NCBI GenBank assembly: GCA_947165045.1
Contig: CAMUYW010000019.1
Span: 1-48,017, forward strand
Reading direction: 5' to 3'
DNA: 48,017 bases
Source: an uncultured Fibrobacter sp.
Lineage (GTDB): Bacteria; Fibrobacterota; Fibrobacteria; Fibrobacterales; Fibrobacteraceae
Position 1 is the first letter of the stretch; every line of letters begins with the position of its first letter. The notes under the pieces were generated by a model. It searched no databases. It was given only the letters and a program-made list of their open reading frames with translations, and was not told where the DNA came from. Of this stretch, positions 24,354 through 31,234 are shown one piece after another. The translations under genes were made by a program, and so were the position numbers.

Positions 24354-25937
24354 ATGAGGAAAGGAATCTGCCTTGGATTAGGGGCTGCGCTTGCGTTTGC
24401 CGTAAGTGGCTATGCTCAAAATTACAAAATTAATAAAGTGGGGTCAGCTGAAGAAACGTCGTTTGATGTTTTGCTTGAGCAGACTGTGGTAACAGAGGCT
24501 GCGTCGGGAGCGTGGCTTACTGTGAGTCCGAAAGTTCCTGATGGAAAGGTTTTCAAGGGCTTTACCGTCTATGATGAGTATGGACAATTCTTCAATCAGC
24601 AACGTGTTTCCACGACAGCGAAAGATAGTACGCATTTTACGATGCCAAATCATGATGTGTATGTGAAGGCAACTTACGAAACATTGCGCTATTCTCTCGT
24701 TGTCAATAGCACTGATAATGGGCGCATCTTGATTACGTTTAACGACCGCACTCGTGACCGTACAAAGCCCGGTACGAAGGTTACTGTAACGCCGAATCCG
24801 TCGGAAGGTTATGCAACCGAATCGATCAAGGTGACAAAAAAACAGGACGAAAATGTTGTGGTAGACTGTGTTAAGGATACTGCGCGTGTTGATGGATCCT
24901 GCAATTTTGATATGCCATATTTTGACGTGCTTGTCAGTGTAAATTACGTGCCAGTGTCGGAATTGTCCAGCTCTAGTGTGATTGAGTCTAGCAGCGCTGT
25001 GGCACCGGTTTCGAGCAGTGCTGTAGAACCGGTTTCGAGTTCGGCAGTCGCGCCTGTTTCAAGTTCCGCCGTTGCTGAATCTAGCAGTGCTGTGGCCCCT
25101 GTTTCGAGCAGCGCCGTTGTGCCGGCTTCGAGTTCCTCTGTGGCTCCTGCTTCTAGCTCTGCGGTTGCTCCGACGAGCTCCAGTGCGGTTCCGGCAAGTA
25201 GCTCTGCTGTTGTTCCTGCATCGAGCAGTGCTGTCACCTCTAGCTCTAGCGTTGCACCGGCTTCTTCTAGTAGCGCAGTAGCATCAAGTTCTAGCGTTGT
25301 TCCGGCTTCTAGCAGCGCTGTCGCCTCTAGCTCCAGCGTTGCCCCGGCATCTTCTAGCAGTGTTGTTGCTTCTAGTTCGAGTGCTGTACCGGCATCTTCT
25401 AGCAGTGCCGTGGCCTCTAGCTCTAGCGCCAAGCCAGCTTCCTCTAGCAGCGTCAAAGCATCTAGCTCCAGCACGAATGCTTCGTCTTCTAGCGCAAAAC
25501 CCGCCAGTTCTTCTTCTAAACCGGCTTCTTCTAGCAGTGTCAAGTCGTCTTCTAGCATTGCGGATGTCGTTGTCGAAGCCGTTGCAACTGAAGAAGATTT
25601 GCCGAGTTGCACTGTCAAACGCGAAAACATGACGTATTACGTTTCGACTCTCAAGGCAGTATTCGTTTGCAAGAGCCGAATGTGGAGCCGCTACAATCCT
25701 GGTCCGAATTTCATTCCGACGATTGTTCGCTCTCCGAAGTTCTCTGCCGCTGTCAATGGCCGTAGTCTCCAAATTTTGGGTGCTAAGGTTGGCGCCAACG
25801 TGAGTTTGTTCGATTTGCAGGGCCGCGTGATTTACAATGGCCGCGCAGATGCTGCAAGCTTCTCGATGGACGTGCCACAGGCGGGTTCGTTCTTGCTTAG
25901 AATCGGCTCACAGCAGAAACTCGTGAATGTTCGCTAA
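24354..25937 (+). CDS. Secreted serine-repeat protein with sorting-like C-terminal domain
   Basis: A 527-residue secreted protein. After a signal peptide (cut near GYAQ, residue 22) come two domains like divergent InlB/Big repeats, each ending in a MP-x-x-DV-x-V strand (FTMPNHDVYVKATYE; FDMPYFDVLVSVNYV). Residues about 200-402 are a low-complexity linker of SSS alternating with AV, VAP or KPA. Residues about 405-450 hold two cysteines. The C-terminal 75 residues (LQILGAKVGANVSLFDLQG, GSFLLRIGSQQKLVNV) resemble the type IX secretion sorting domain of FCB bacteria. Poly-serine linkers are typical of Fibrobacter extracellular enzymes, but no catalytic domain is present here, so it may bind or scaffold at the surface. 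A terminator follows at 25968-25995. Confidence 0.78.
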   Translation: MRKGICLGLGAALAFAVSGYAQNYKINKVGSAEETSFDVLLEQTVVTEAASGAWLTVSPKVPDGKVFKGFTVYDEYGQFFNQQRVSTTAKDSTHFTMPNHDVYVKATYETLRYSLVVNSTDNGRILITFNDRTRDRTKPGTKVTVTPNPSEGYATESIKVTKKQDENVVVDCVKDTARVDGSCNFDMPYFDVLVSVNYVPVSELSSSSVIESSSAVAPVSSSAVEPVSSSAVAPVSSSAVAESSSAVAPVSSSAVVPASSSSVAPASSSAVAPTSSSAVPASSSAVVPASSSAVTSSSSVAPASSSSAVASSSSVVPASSSAVASSSSVAPASSSSVVASSSSAVPASSSSAVASSSSAKPASSSSVKASSSSTNASSSSAKPASSSSKPASSSSVKSSSSIADVVVEAVATEEDLPSCTVKRENMTYYVSTLKAVFVCKSRMWSRYNPGPNFIPTIVRSPKFSAAVNGRSLQILGAKVGANVSLFDLQGRVIYNGRADAASFSMDVPQAGSFLLRIGSQQKLVNVR

Positions 25938-25967
25938 ATTGCTATAAAATTCATTTTCCAGAAGTCA

Positions 25968-25995
25968 CCCCGGCTATCAGCGCCGGGGCGTTTTT
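25968..25995 (+). terminator. Terminator of the serine-repeat gene
   Basis: CCCCGGC (25968-25974) and GCCGGGG (25982-25988) form a 7-pair G+C stem with a 7-base loop, followed by CGTTTTT. Confidence 0.85.
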
Positions 25996-26011
25996 ATAAA
26001 TTGTAATTTGT

Positions 26012-26680
26012 ATGAATCGATTTTGTTGTTTGCTGTTACTTGTTTCTTGTGTACTCAATTTTACGGGGTGTACAACGCGTCCTCCGTCAGCTGTGCAATT
26101 TATGGAAACGTATCGTAGATCTATGGAATTAAAAGAAAAGCCTGATGCTTATGTTGATTTTGGTTTTTCTCTTTTAGGTAGCTTCCCTGCCATAATTTGT
26201 CAACGTGATGTTTCTTGGAAAAGTGTTTGTAATGCAGAAAACGAGTATGCCGATCAATTGCCTTATGATTTGTCGGGGCAAATGACGGTTTTAATGGATT
26301 CCCATTTTTTAATTGGTGCTGAATTGCATTATATCGATTTGAATTTTTTTGTTGGTACGGCATTTGAGCATTTTGGTGTAATGGGCTGGGTTGATGCTGT
26401 CGGATCTGTTGCAGATAAAACTCCTGGAATAGGCTTGATGATTATGGAACAGTTCCCAATTGGAGATATTGTTTCTTGGGGTATTATGCAGCATGTGCAA
26501 CAAGGTGTTGCCATTGGAACTTATCATTCTGATCGTTATTTGGAAGTTGGGGGTGGAGCCTATATTTTGGGAAAAGGTAATGGGCATAAAGGGCATTGGT
26601 CGGTGGGTTTGGAATTGCTATATGGGGTAAAGGTAAAAGATGGAACTGGCCATATTGATTTAAGGTTATCTGTTCTGTAA
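26012..26680 (+). CDS. Lipoprotein of unknown function
   Basis: A 222-residue lipoprotein (signal peptide MNRFCCLLLLVSCVLN, lipobox FTGC with Cys20). I do not recognise the rest. It is rich in Gly and aromatic residues, with strand-like stretches (HYIDLNFFVGTAFEHFGVMG, YLEVGGGAYILGKGNG, HWSVGLELLYGVKVKDG) that could form a small barrel or beta sandwich in the outer membrane. Its A+T-rich codon use differs clearly from glyS next to it, as expected for a weakly expressed or recently acquired gene. It starts 17 bases after the preceding terminator, with a TAATTTG box just ahead of the ATG and no Shine-Dalgarno. Confidence 0.65.
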   Translation: MNRFCCLLLLVSCVLNFTGCTTRPPSAVQFMETYRRSMELKEKPDAYVDFGFSLLGSFPAIICQRDVSWKSVCNAENEYADQLPYDLSGQMTVLMDSHFLIGAELHYIDLNFFVGTAFEHFGVMGWVDAVGSVADKTPGIGLMIMEQFPIGDIVSWGIMQHVQQGVAIGTYHSDRYLEVGGGAYILGKGNGHKGHWSVGLELLYGVKVKDGTGHIDLRLSVL

Positions 26681-26685
26681 TTTTC

Positions 26686-26693
26686 TATATTTG
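26686..26693 (+). promoter_or_regulatory. TAnnTTTG promoter element of glyS
   Basis: TATATTTG is an exact consensus match 75 bases before glyS. The long leader (26694-26768) can form a CGGCA/TGCCG stem (26734-26756) before the AAAGGA ribosome site. Confidence 0.45.
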
Positions 26694-26768
26694 GGCGCGT
26701 CAGGGCCTATCATCCAGGTAGGTTCCTAGTCCGGCACGCTACATGAGCCTGCCGATAAAGGATATAAA

Positions 26769-28181
26769 ATGGCAAAGAAAGTCCAGGATGCCCTCAAGGA
26801 CATCATCTCCCTCTGCAAGCGCCGCGGCTTCATTTTCCCCGGCTCTGAAATTTATGATGGTCTCGCCAACACTTGGGACTACGGTCCGTATGGCGTGGAA
26901 CTCAAGCGCAACATTAAGAATCTTTGGTGGAAAAAGTTCGTCACGAGCCGCCACGATGTGCTTGGCCTCGACAGCTCCATCCTTTTGAATCCCCGCGTTT
27001 GGAAGGCTTCTGGCCACGTGGGTAACTTCTCTGACCCGCTCGTGGACTGCCTCGCTTGCCACGAACGTTTCCGCGCTGACCAGCTCCTCGAAGAAAAGCT
27101 CGGCGAAGGCTGCTGCGCTGGCAAGAATTTTGACGAAGTTCACCAGATGATGGTGGACAACAAGATTGAATGCCCGACTTGCGGCAAGACTGACTGGACA
27201 AAGCCGCGCGCTTTCAACCTCATGTTCCAGACCGAAATCGGCGTGATTGAAGGCGAAGGCAACAAGGTTTATCTCCGTCCGGAAACCGCTCAGGGTATCT
27301 TCGTGGACTTCCGCAACATCGTTGACAACGTCCGTCCGCGCATCCCGTTCGGTGTCGGCCAGATCGGTAAATCTTTCCGTAACGAAATTACTCCGGGTAA
27401 CTTCATCTTCCGTACTCGCGAATTCGAACAGATGGAACTCGAATTCTTCTGCGAACCGGGTACCGAACTTGATTGGTACAACTTCTGGCGTAAGTACTGC
27501 TTCGACTGGCTCGTGAACGATCTCGGCGTGAAGAAGGAAAAGCTCCGCCTCCGCGAACATGCCAAGGAAGAACTTTCTCACTACTCCAACGGTACCACCG
27601 ACGTCGAATACGAATTCCCGTTCGGTTGGGGCGAACTCTGGGGTATCGCAAGCCGTACGAACTACGACTTGACGCAGCACCAGAACGAATCCAAGGTCAA
27701 GCAGGAATACATCGACCCGGTCCAGAACAAGCGCTACATCCCGTACGTCGTGGAACCGTCTCTCGGTGTGGAACGTTTGCTCCTCGTGCTTCTCTGCAAT
27801 GCTTACGAAGTCGAAAAGCTCGAAAACGACGAACGTACCGTGCTCCACTTCGATCCGAAGGTCGCTCCGGTCAAGGTTGCCGTGCTCCCGCTCGTGAAGA
27901 AGGGCAAGGTCAAGGAAAAGGCCGAAGAACTTTATCAGAAGCTCCTCAACCGCTGGAACGTCGAATACGACGAAACGCAGTCCATCGGTAAGCGCTACCG
28001 CCGTCAGGACGAACTCGGTACGCCGTTCTGCGTGACCGTTGACTTCGACACTGTTGGCGAGGGTGAATCTGATCCGGCAAAGCTCGGTTTCGTGACTGTT
28101 CGCGAACGCGACTCCATGAAGCAGGAACTTGTCGCTATCGACCAGCTCGAAGCTTACTTGTCTGCTAAGCTCGGCTGCTAA
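26769..28181 (+). CDS. glyS: Glycyl-tRNA synthetase (single-chain, dimeric type)
   Basis: A 470-residue class II synthetase that charges tRNA-Gly with glycine. It is the alpha2 type (as in Bacillus-Thermus, archaea and eukaryotes), not the alpha2beta2 type of Proteobacteria. Motif 1 and the zinc-like pair CLACHER and CPTCGK are visible. They are followed by RPETAQGIFVDF, motif 2 in GKSFRNEITPGNFIFRTREF, and motif 3 in PYVVEPSLGVERLLL. The C-terminal anticodon-binding domain has VAVLPLVKKGK and GTPFCVTVDFDT. Codon use is strongly biased to C-ending codons, as expected for high expression. The ATG at 26769 has AAAGGA upstream. REP-like sequence and a strong terminator (28295-28320) follow. Confidence 0.96.
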   Translation: MAKKVQDALKDIISLCKRRGFIFPGSEIYDGLANTWDYGPYGVELKRNIKNLWWKKFVTSRHDVLGLDSSILLNPRVWKASGHVGNFSDPLVDCLACHERFRADQLLEEKLGEGCCAGKNFDEVHQMMVDNKIECPTCGKTDWTKPRAFNLMFQTEIGVIEGEGNKVYLRPETAQGIFVDFRNIVDNVRPRIPFGVGQIGKSFRNEITPGNFIFRTREFEQMELEFFCEPGTELDWYNFWRKYCFDWLVNDLGVKKEKLRLREHAKEELSHYSNGTTDVEYEFPFGWGELWGIASRTNYDLTQHQNESKVKQEYIDPVQNKRYIPYVVEPSLGVERLLLVLLCNAYEVEKLENDERTVLHFDPKVAPVKVAVLPLVKKGKVKEKAEELYQKLLNRWNVEYDETQSIGKRYRRQDELGTPFCVTVDFDTVGEGESDPAKLGFVTVRERDSMKQELVAIDQLEAYLSAKLGC

Positions 28182-28294
28182 GCGGCTTTGCCGCCGCTAT
28201 GAGGTATGAGCACGGGCTTACGCCCTTCGAGGTGTGAGCTCGCTCGTTTCATTACTCAAAGCGAAGCGACCTCGTGGCTCATTGCTCACAGCTA
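28182..28294. repeat. Intergenic repeat cluster downstream of glyS
   Basis: No gene is present. It contains a GCGGC hairpin, two near-identical decamers GAGGTATGAG (28201-28210) and GAGGTGTGAG (28229-28238), and their partly inverted forms (CATTACTCA, CATTGCTCACAG). Such short interleaved repeats look like debris of a dispersed family. Confidence 0.45.
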
Positions 28295-28320
28295 AAAAGA
28301 ACCCGGAAACGGGTTCTTTT
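28295..28320 (+). terminator. Strong hairpin terminator
   Basis: AAAAGAACCCG and CGGGTTCTTTT form a perfect 11-pair stem closed by a GAAA tetraloop, followed by more T. It separates glyS from the SMR gene. Confidence 0.9.
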
Positions 28321-28369
28321 TTGTATATTGATAATAAACTATTTTATAGAGGTCAATTAAGGAGGAAAA

Positions 28370-28702
28370 ATGTTGTACTACTTGATGTTGCTACTTGCAA
28401 TTATTTGCGAAACGGCGGGCACGACTTTGCTTAAAATGTCGGAACAGTTTACGCGAATTGTTCCGAGTGTAGCTTCGCTGGTTTGCTATGTGGCATCGCT
28501 TTATTTCTTGAGTGTATGCCTCAAGGTGATTCCCGTTGCCGTTGCTTATGCGACTTGGTCTGCGCTCGGCATAGCCTTAATTACTATAATTGGTATTGTT
28601 GTGTTTAAGCAGGTGCCCGACATTGGAGCTTATATTGGCTTGTTTCTGATTGTTTCGGGTGTCGTTGTGTTGAATTTATTTTCGAAAATGGATGTGCATT
28701 GA
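28370..28702 (+). CDS. Small multidrug resistance (SMR) family transporter
   Basis: A 110-residue inner-membrane protein with four helices, the size of EmrE-type proton-coupled exporters. The essential membrane Glu stands in helix 1 (LLAIICETAGTTLLK, Glu14). The family sequence VAVAYATWSALGIALIT in helix 3 matches EmrE's AYAxWSGLG pattern. The substrates may be quaternary cations or guanidinium-like compounds; sequence alone does not decide. A very good Shine-Dalgarno (AAGGAGG) precedes the ATG. The stop codon overlaps the next gene's ATG by one base (TGATG), an unusual pairing with an exported lipoprotein. Confidence 0.9.
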   Translation: MLYYLMLLLAIICETAGTTLLKMSEQFTRIVPSVASLVCYVASLYFLSVCLKVIPVAVAYATWSALGIALITIIGIVVFKQVPDIGAYIGLFLIVSGVVVLNLFSKMDVH

Positions 28703-29328
28703 TGAATAAAATGAAGTTGTTGGTGATGGTTGGAGTGCTTGCTCTTGTAGCATGCACGAGTGAGAGTTCTTCTAATGTGTGGGATGCCGCGCAGTATTCT
28801 TCAAGTACTGAAATTGTCGCGGAATCTTCGTCAAGTGTTGAAACCGTCGTGCAATCCTCGTCCAGCTCCGAGAATGTCGCGCAATCCTCGTCAAGTGAAA
28901 TTGGCACAGAGTCTTCGTCTTCTGCTGTTGCGGATACGGTTTGGCATCAGGCTAATCTCACGTGGTATACGTCTTGGCCGGAACCTGATAGCGAAGAATG
29001 CATTGAGTACAATGGCTGCACTTGGGCAGGCTACTTTGCGGGTGTCGAAGGCCAAATGACCGAAGAGTGGGTGAGTCATCACAACATCATTGCAGTTCAC
29101 GAAAAGGACTGGGAAAAGTACAAGTTGAAAACGTTCCGTTTGCGCATGAACGGCTCGACGATTGACGCTGTTGTTTATGATATGTGCTCCGACAGCGATT
29201 GCGATGGTTGCTGCACCGAAAATGCCGGCGAAATCGGCTTCCTTATCGACATCGAAAAGTACACGCGTGAACGCTTTGATGGCAATGGCGATGGCGTTGT
29301 CGAATGGACGTGCCTCGATTGCGAATAA
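28702..29328 (+). CDS. Lipoprotein with Ser-rich linker and DPBB/expansin-like domain
   Basis: A 208-residue lipoprotein (lipobox LVACT, Cys18). A serine-rich linker of about 55 residues with four SSSS blocks is followed by a compact domain from about residue 78. That domain reads LTWYTSWPEPDSEECIEYNG, then NIIAVHEKDWEKY, the strand TIDAVVYDMCSDSDCDGCC and GFLIDIEKYTRERF. The order (glycine/alanine start, conserved VxDxC strand, several cysteines, final aromatic strand) suggests a double-psi beta-barrel as in expansins and barwin-like wall-loosening proteins. That would fit a cellulolytic lifestyle, but the assignment is by pattern only. It overlaps the SMR stop by one base. Confidence 0.65.
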   Translation: MNKMKLLVMVGVLALVACTSESSSNVWDAAQYSSSTEIVAESSSSVETVVQSSSSSENVAQSSSSEIGTESSSSAVADTVWHQANLTWYTSWPEPDSEECIEYNGCTWAGYFAGVEGQMTEEWVSHHNIIAVHEKDWEKYKLKTFRLRMNGSTIDAVVYDMCSDSDCDGCCTENAGEIGFLIDIEKYTRERFDGNGDGVVEWTCLDCE

Positions 29329-29351
29329 AATTATAAATGCGTAAAAAAATA

Positions 29352-29380
29352 GCTCGGCGTTTAAGTGCCGAGCCATTTTT
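29352..29380 (+). terminator. Terminator after the DPBB lipoprotein
   Basis: GCTCGGC (29352-29358) pairs with GCCGAGC (29367-29373), followed by CATTTTTATA. A-rich sequence on the other side makes it usable by minus-strand transcripts as well. Confidence 0.8.
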
Positions 29381-29390
29381 ATATAACTGC

Positions 29391-29409
29391 AACCCGCCAG
29401 CGGCGGGTT
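29391..29409 (-). terminator. Hairpin downstream of hisI
   Basis: AACCCGCC / GGCGGGTT, 8 pairs with a 3-base loop, 6 bases after the hisI stop on the minus strand. The U-tract is poor, so full termination probably relies on the neighbouring 29352-29380 hairpin. Confidence 0.55.
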
Positions 29410-29414
29410 CTCAT

Positions 29415-29762
29415 TTAATCGCACTTCTTAAAGAAACAGCTGCGAGCGCCTGTATGGCAAGCGACTTGCGGACCTTGCATACGCACCTTGAAAAGGAGTG
29501 CGTCAGAGTCGCAGTCGGCGGCCCATTCTACGACGGTCATCACGTTTCCGCTCGTGTCGCCCTTGTGCCAGTATTCCTTGCGGCTGCGGCTCCAGAAGAC
29601 CATTTCGCCACATTCATGCGTGCGACGGAGGGCTTCTTCGTTCATCCATGCCATCATCAGCACGTCGCCTTTGTCGGCGTCCTGAACGATTGCCGGTGCG
29701 AGCTTTTCGCCACCGAATTCCACTTCAAACTTGATTTCTTTAATGAGTTCTTCGAATTTCAT
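29415..29762 (-). CDS. hisI: Phosphoribosyl-AMP cyclohydrolase
   Basis: A 115-residue enzyme that opens the adenine ring of phosphoribosyl-AMP in histidine biosynthesis, using zinc and magnesium. The family sequence is complete: [31 protein letters not shown], the metal-binding [11 protein letters not shown] and the Cys/His pair in [11 protein letters not shown]. It is the stand-alone HisI form, without the HisE pyrophosphohydrolase domain. The ATG at 29762 (MKFEELIKE) fits the family length; the longer frame to 29864 would include REP-like sequence translated by chance. No other his gene is in the window. It follows proA on the same strand after 65 bases. Confidence 0.93.
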   Translation of the reverse strand: MKFEELIKEIKFEVEFGGEKLAPAIVQDADKGDVLMMAWMNEEALRRTHECGEMVFWSRSRKEYWHKGDTSGNVMTVVEWAADCDSDALLFKVRMQGPQVACHTGARSCFFKKCD

Positions 29763-29827
29763 CTCTCGTCTCTCGTCTATAGCCGCGTGGTTCGGCAAGC
29801 TCACCAACCTAAGCGGCGTTCTTTCGT

Positions 29828-31099
29828 CTAACCACGCACCTGGCCGTTGCCACGGAGAATCCACTTGTAGCTGCAGAGGCTTTCAACGCCCATCGGACCG
29901 CGAGCGTGGAGCTTGTCGGTCGAAATGCCGACTTCGGCACCCAAGCCGTATTCGCCACCGTCTGCAAAACGCGTACTGGCGTTCACCATCACGCTGCTGC
30001 TGTCGACGTTTGCAACGAAGTAGTCTTGAACGTTTGCGTCTTCGGCAACAACAGCTTCCGTGTGGCGGCTGCTGTTCTTTTCGATGTGGTCGCAGGCTTC
30101 TTCGACGTTGTCGACGAACTTGACGCTAGCCTTGAGGGCAAGGTATTCATGGTGGTAATTGCTGTCGTCGCCGATATCTTTAATGCGGTTATCGTGGCTC
30201 TGAGCATCCTTGTTGCCAAAGAGTTCTACGCCGCGTTCAGCGAGGCAATCCAAGAGCTTCTTGACGTTGGCATCATCGATATGGCGGTCGATAATCACGC
30301 ATTCCATAGCGTTGCAAACGCCCGTGCGTTGCGTCTTGGCGTTAATCAAAATGTTCACAGCCTTTTCAATGTCTGCGGACTTGTCCACATACACATGGCA
30401 AATGCCGTTGAAGTGCTTGATGACAGGAATCTTGCTCTGTTCAACAACTGCACGAATCAAACGTTCGCCACCGCGGGGAATCACGAGGTCAAGGCAATCG
30501 TTACGCTGCAAAAGCAGGCTCACCAAGTCGTGACTCGTTTCTTGCACCAACTGCACGGCATCTTCGTCAACATCTTGTTCGATGAGGGCCAAATGGAAAA
30601 TCCCGGCGAGGCACTTTGCGGAGTTGAGCGATTCCTTACCGCCACGGAGAATCACGGCGTTGCCAGCCTTGAAGCAAAGGCAAGCTCCATCGATCGTCAC
30701 GTTCGGGCGGCTTTCAAAAATAAAGAACACACAACCTATCGGCACAGCGACACGGCTAATCTTGATGCCGTTCTTAAGTACGCGATCTTCGAGTACGCGA
30801 CCGAGCGGGTCGGTAAATGCGGCGATTTCTTCGGCACCTTTGGCCATCGATTCGATGCGGGCATCGTTCAAAGTCAAACGATCCATCTTGGAATCGTCGA
30901 GCTTGCCTGCTGCTGCTTCAAGGTCCATCTTGTTGGCTTCTAAAATTTCCGGCTTCTTTGCGCGAAGAAGTTCTGCAACGCGGTTGAGCACTGCAGCGCG
31001 CTTTTCGGCGCTCAAAGTACGAAGTTTCTTGCTTGCTTTTTTTGCTTTTGTAGCAAGTTCGTCAGAGTAATTTTCCAAATTAACGTTATTCTGTGTCAT
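29828..31099 (-). CDS. proA: Glutamate-5-semialdehyde dehydrogenase
   Basis: A 423-residue NADPH-dependent enzyme that reduces gamma-glutamyl phosphate to glutamate semialdehyde, the second step of proline synthesis. Family sequences are [35 protein letters not shown], the catalytic Cys in [11 protein letters not shown], and [22 protein letters not shown] near the end. The length fits ProA. proB is not adjacent. The minus-strand ATG at 31099 has a TATATTTC element only 5 bases upstream and no Shine-Dalgarno. Confidence 0.95.
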   Translation of the reverse strand: MTQNNVNLENYSDELATKAKKASKKLRTLSAEKRAAVLNRVAELLRAKKPEILEANKMDLEAAAGKLDDSKMDRLTLNDARIESMAKGAEEIAAFTDPLGRVLEDRVLKNGIKISRVAVPIGCVFFIFESRPNVTIDGACLCFKAGNAVILRGGKESLNSAKCLAGIFHLALIEQDVDEDAVQLVQETSHDLVSLLLQRNDCLDLVIPRGGERLIRAVVEQSKIPVIKHFNGICHVYVDKSADIEKAVNILINAKTQRTGVCNAMECVIIDRHIDDANVKKLLDCLAERGVELFGNKDAQSHDNRIKDIGDDSNYHHEYLALKASVKFVDNVEEACDHIEKNSSRHTEAVVAEDANVQDYFVANVDSSSVMVNASTRFADGGEYGLGAEVGISTDKLHARGPMGVESLCSYKWILRGNGQVRG

Positions 31100-31104
31100 G
31101 GGAG

Positions 31105-31112
31105 GAAATATA
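31105..31112 (-). promoter_or_regulatory. TAnnTTTN promoter element, leaderless position
   Basis: On the minus strand TATATTTC lies 5 bases before the proA ATG (31099), immediately after the terminator of the upstream glycosidase gene. This makes a very compact stop/start arrangement. Confidence 0.45.
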
Positions 31113-31123
31113 GAAATAGAAAA

Positions 31124-31144
31124 AGTCCCGCAACTTGCGGGACT
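31124..31144 (-). terminator. Terminator of the GH2-like gene
   Basis: AGTCCCGC / GCGGGACT, 8 pairs with an AACTT loop. Read on the minus strand it is followed by TTTTTC. Confidence 0.8.
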
Positions 31145-31234
31145 CTTGAAATTACTTCTGCATTCGTCATTCTGAACGGCGAAGCCATGAAGGATCCAGT
31201 CTCTTCGACTGACTCAGTGTACCACTCAGTGACC
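31145..31234. repeat. REP-like sequence
   Basis: CGTCATTCTGAACGGCGAAG and GAAGGATCCAG recall the dispersed GTCATTC...GGATCC family. CACTCAGTGAC-type palindromic pieces (CTGACTCAGTG, CACTCAGTGAC) follow. No coding potential is seen. Confidence 0.45.

Noticed and set aside
24944..25630. A Leu/Glu/Ala-rich open frame antisense to the serine-repeat gene
   Set aside because: It is the complementary reading of the SSS repeat DNA, which gives artificial repeats.
26694..26768. T-box riboswitch in the glyS leader
   Set aside because: The leader is only 75 bases and has neither the conserved T-box sequence nor a terminator hairpin.
26739..27848. A 369-codon open frame antisense to glyS
   Set aside because: It is a shadow of a biased, highly conserved gene.
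28182..28434. A 66-codon open frame upstream of the SMR gene
   Set aside because: It runs across repeats and a strong terminator hairpin, so it is not a gene.
29763..29864. N-terminal extension of HisI by 34 residues
   Set aside because: The extra residues lie outside the family and come from intergenic sequence; the ATG at 29762 gives the normal length.
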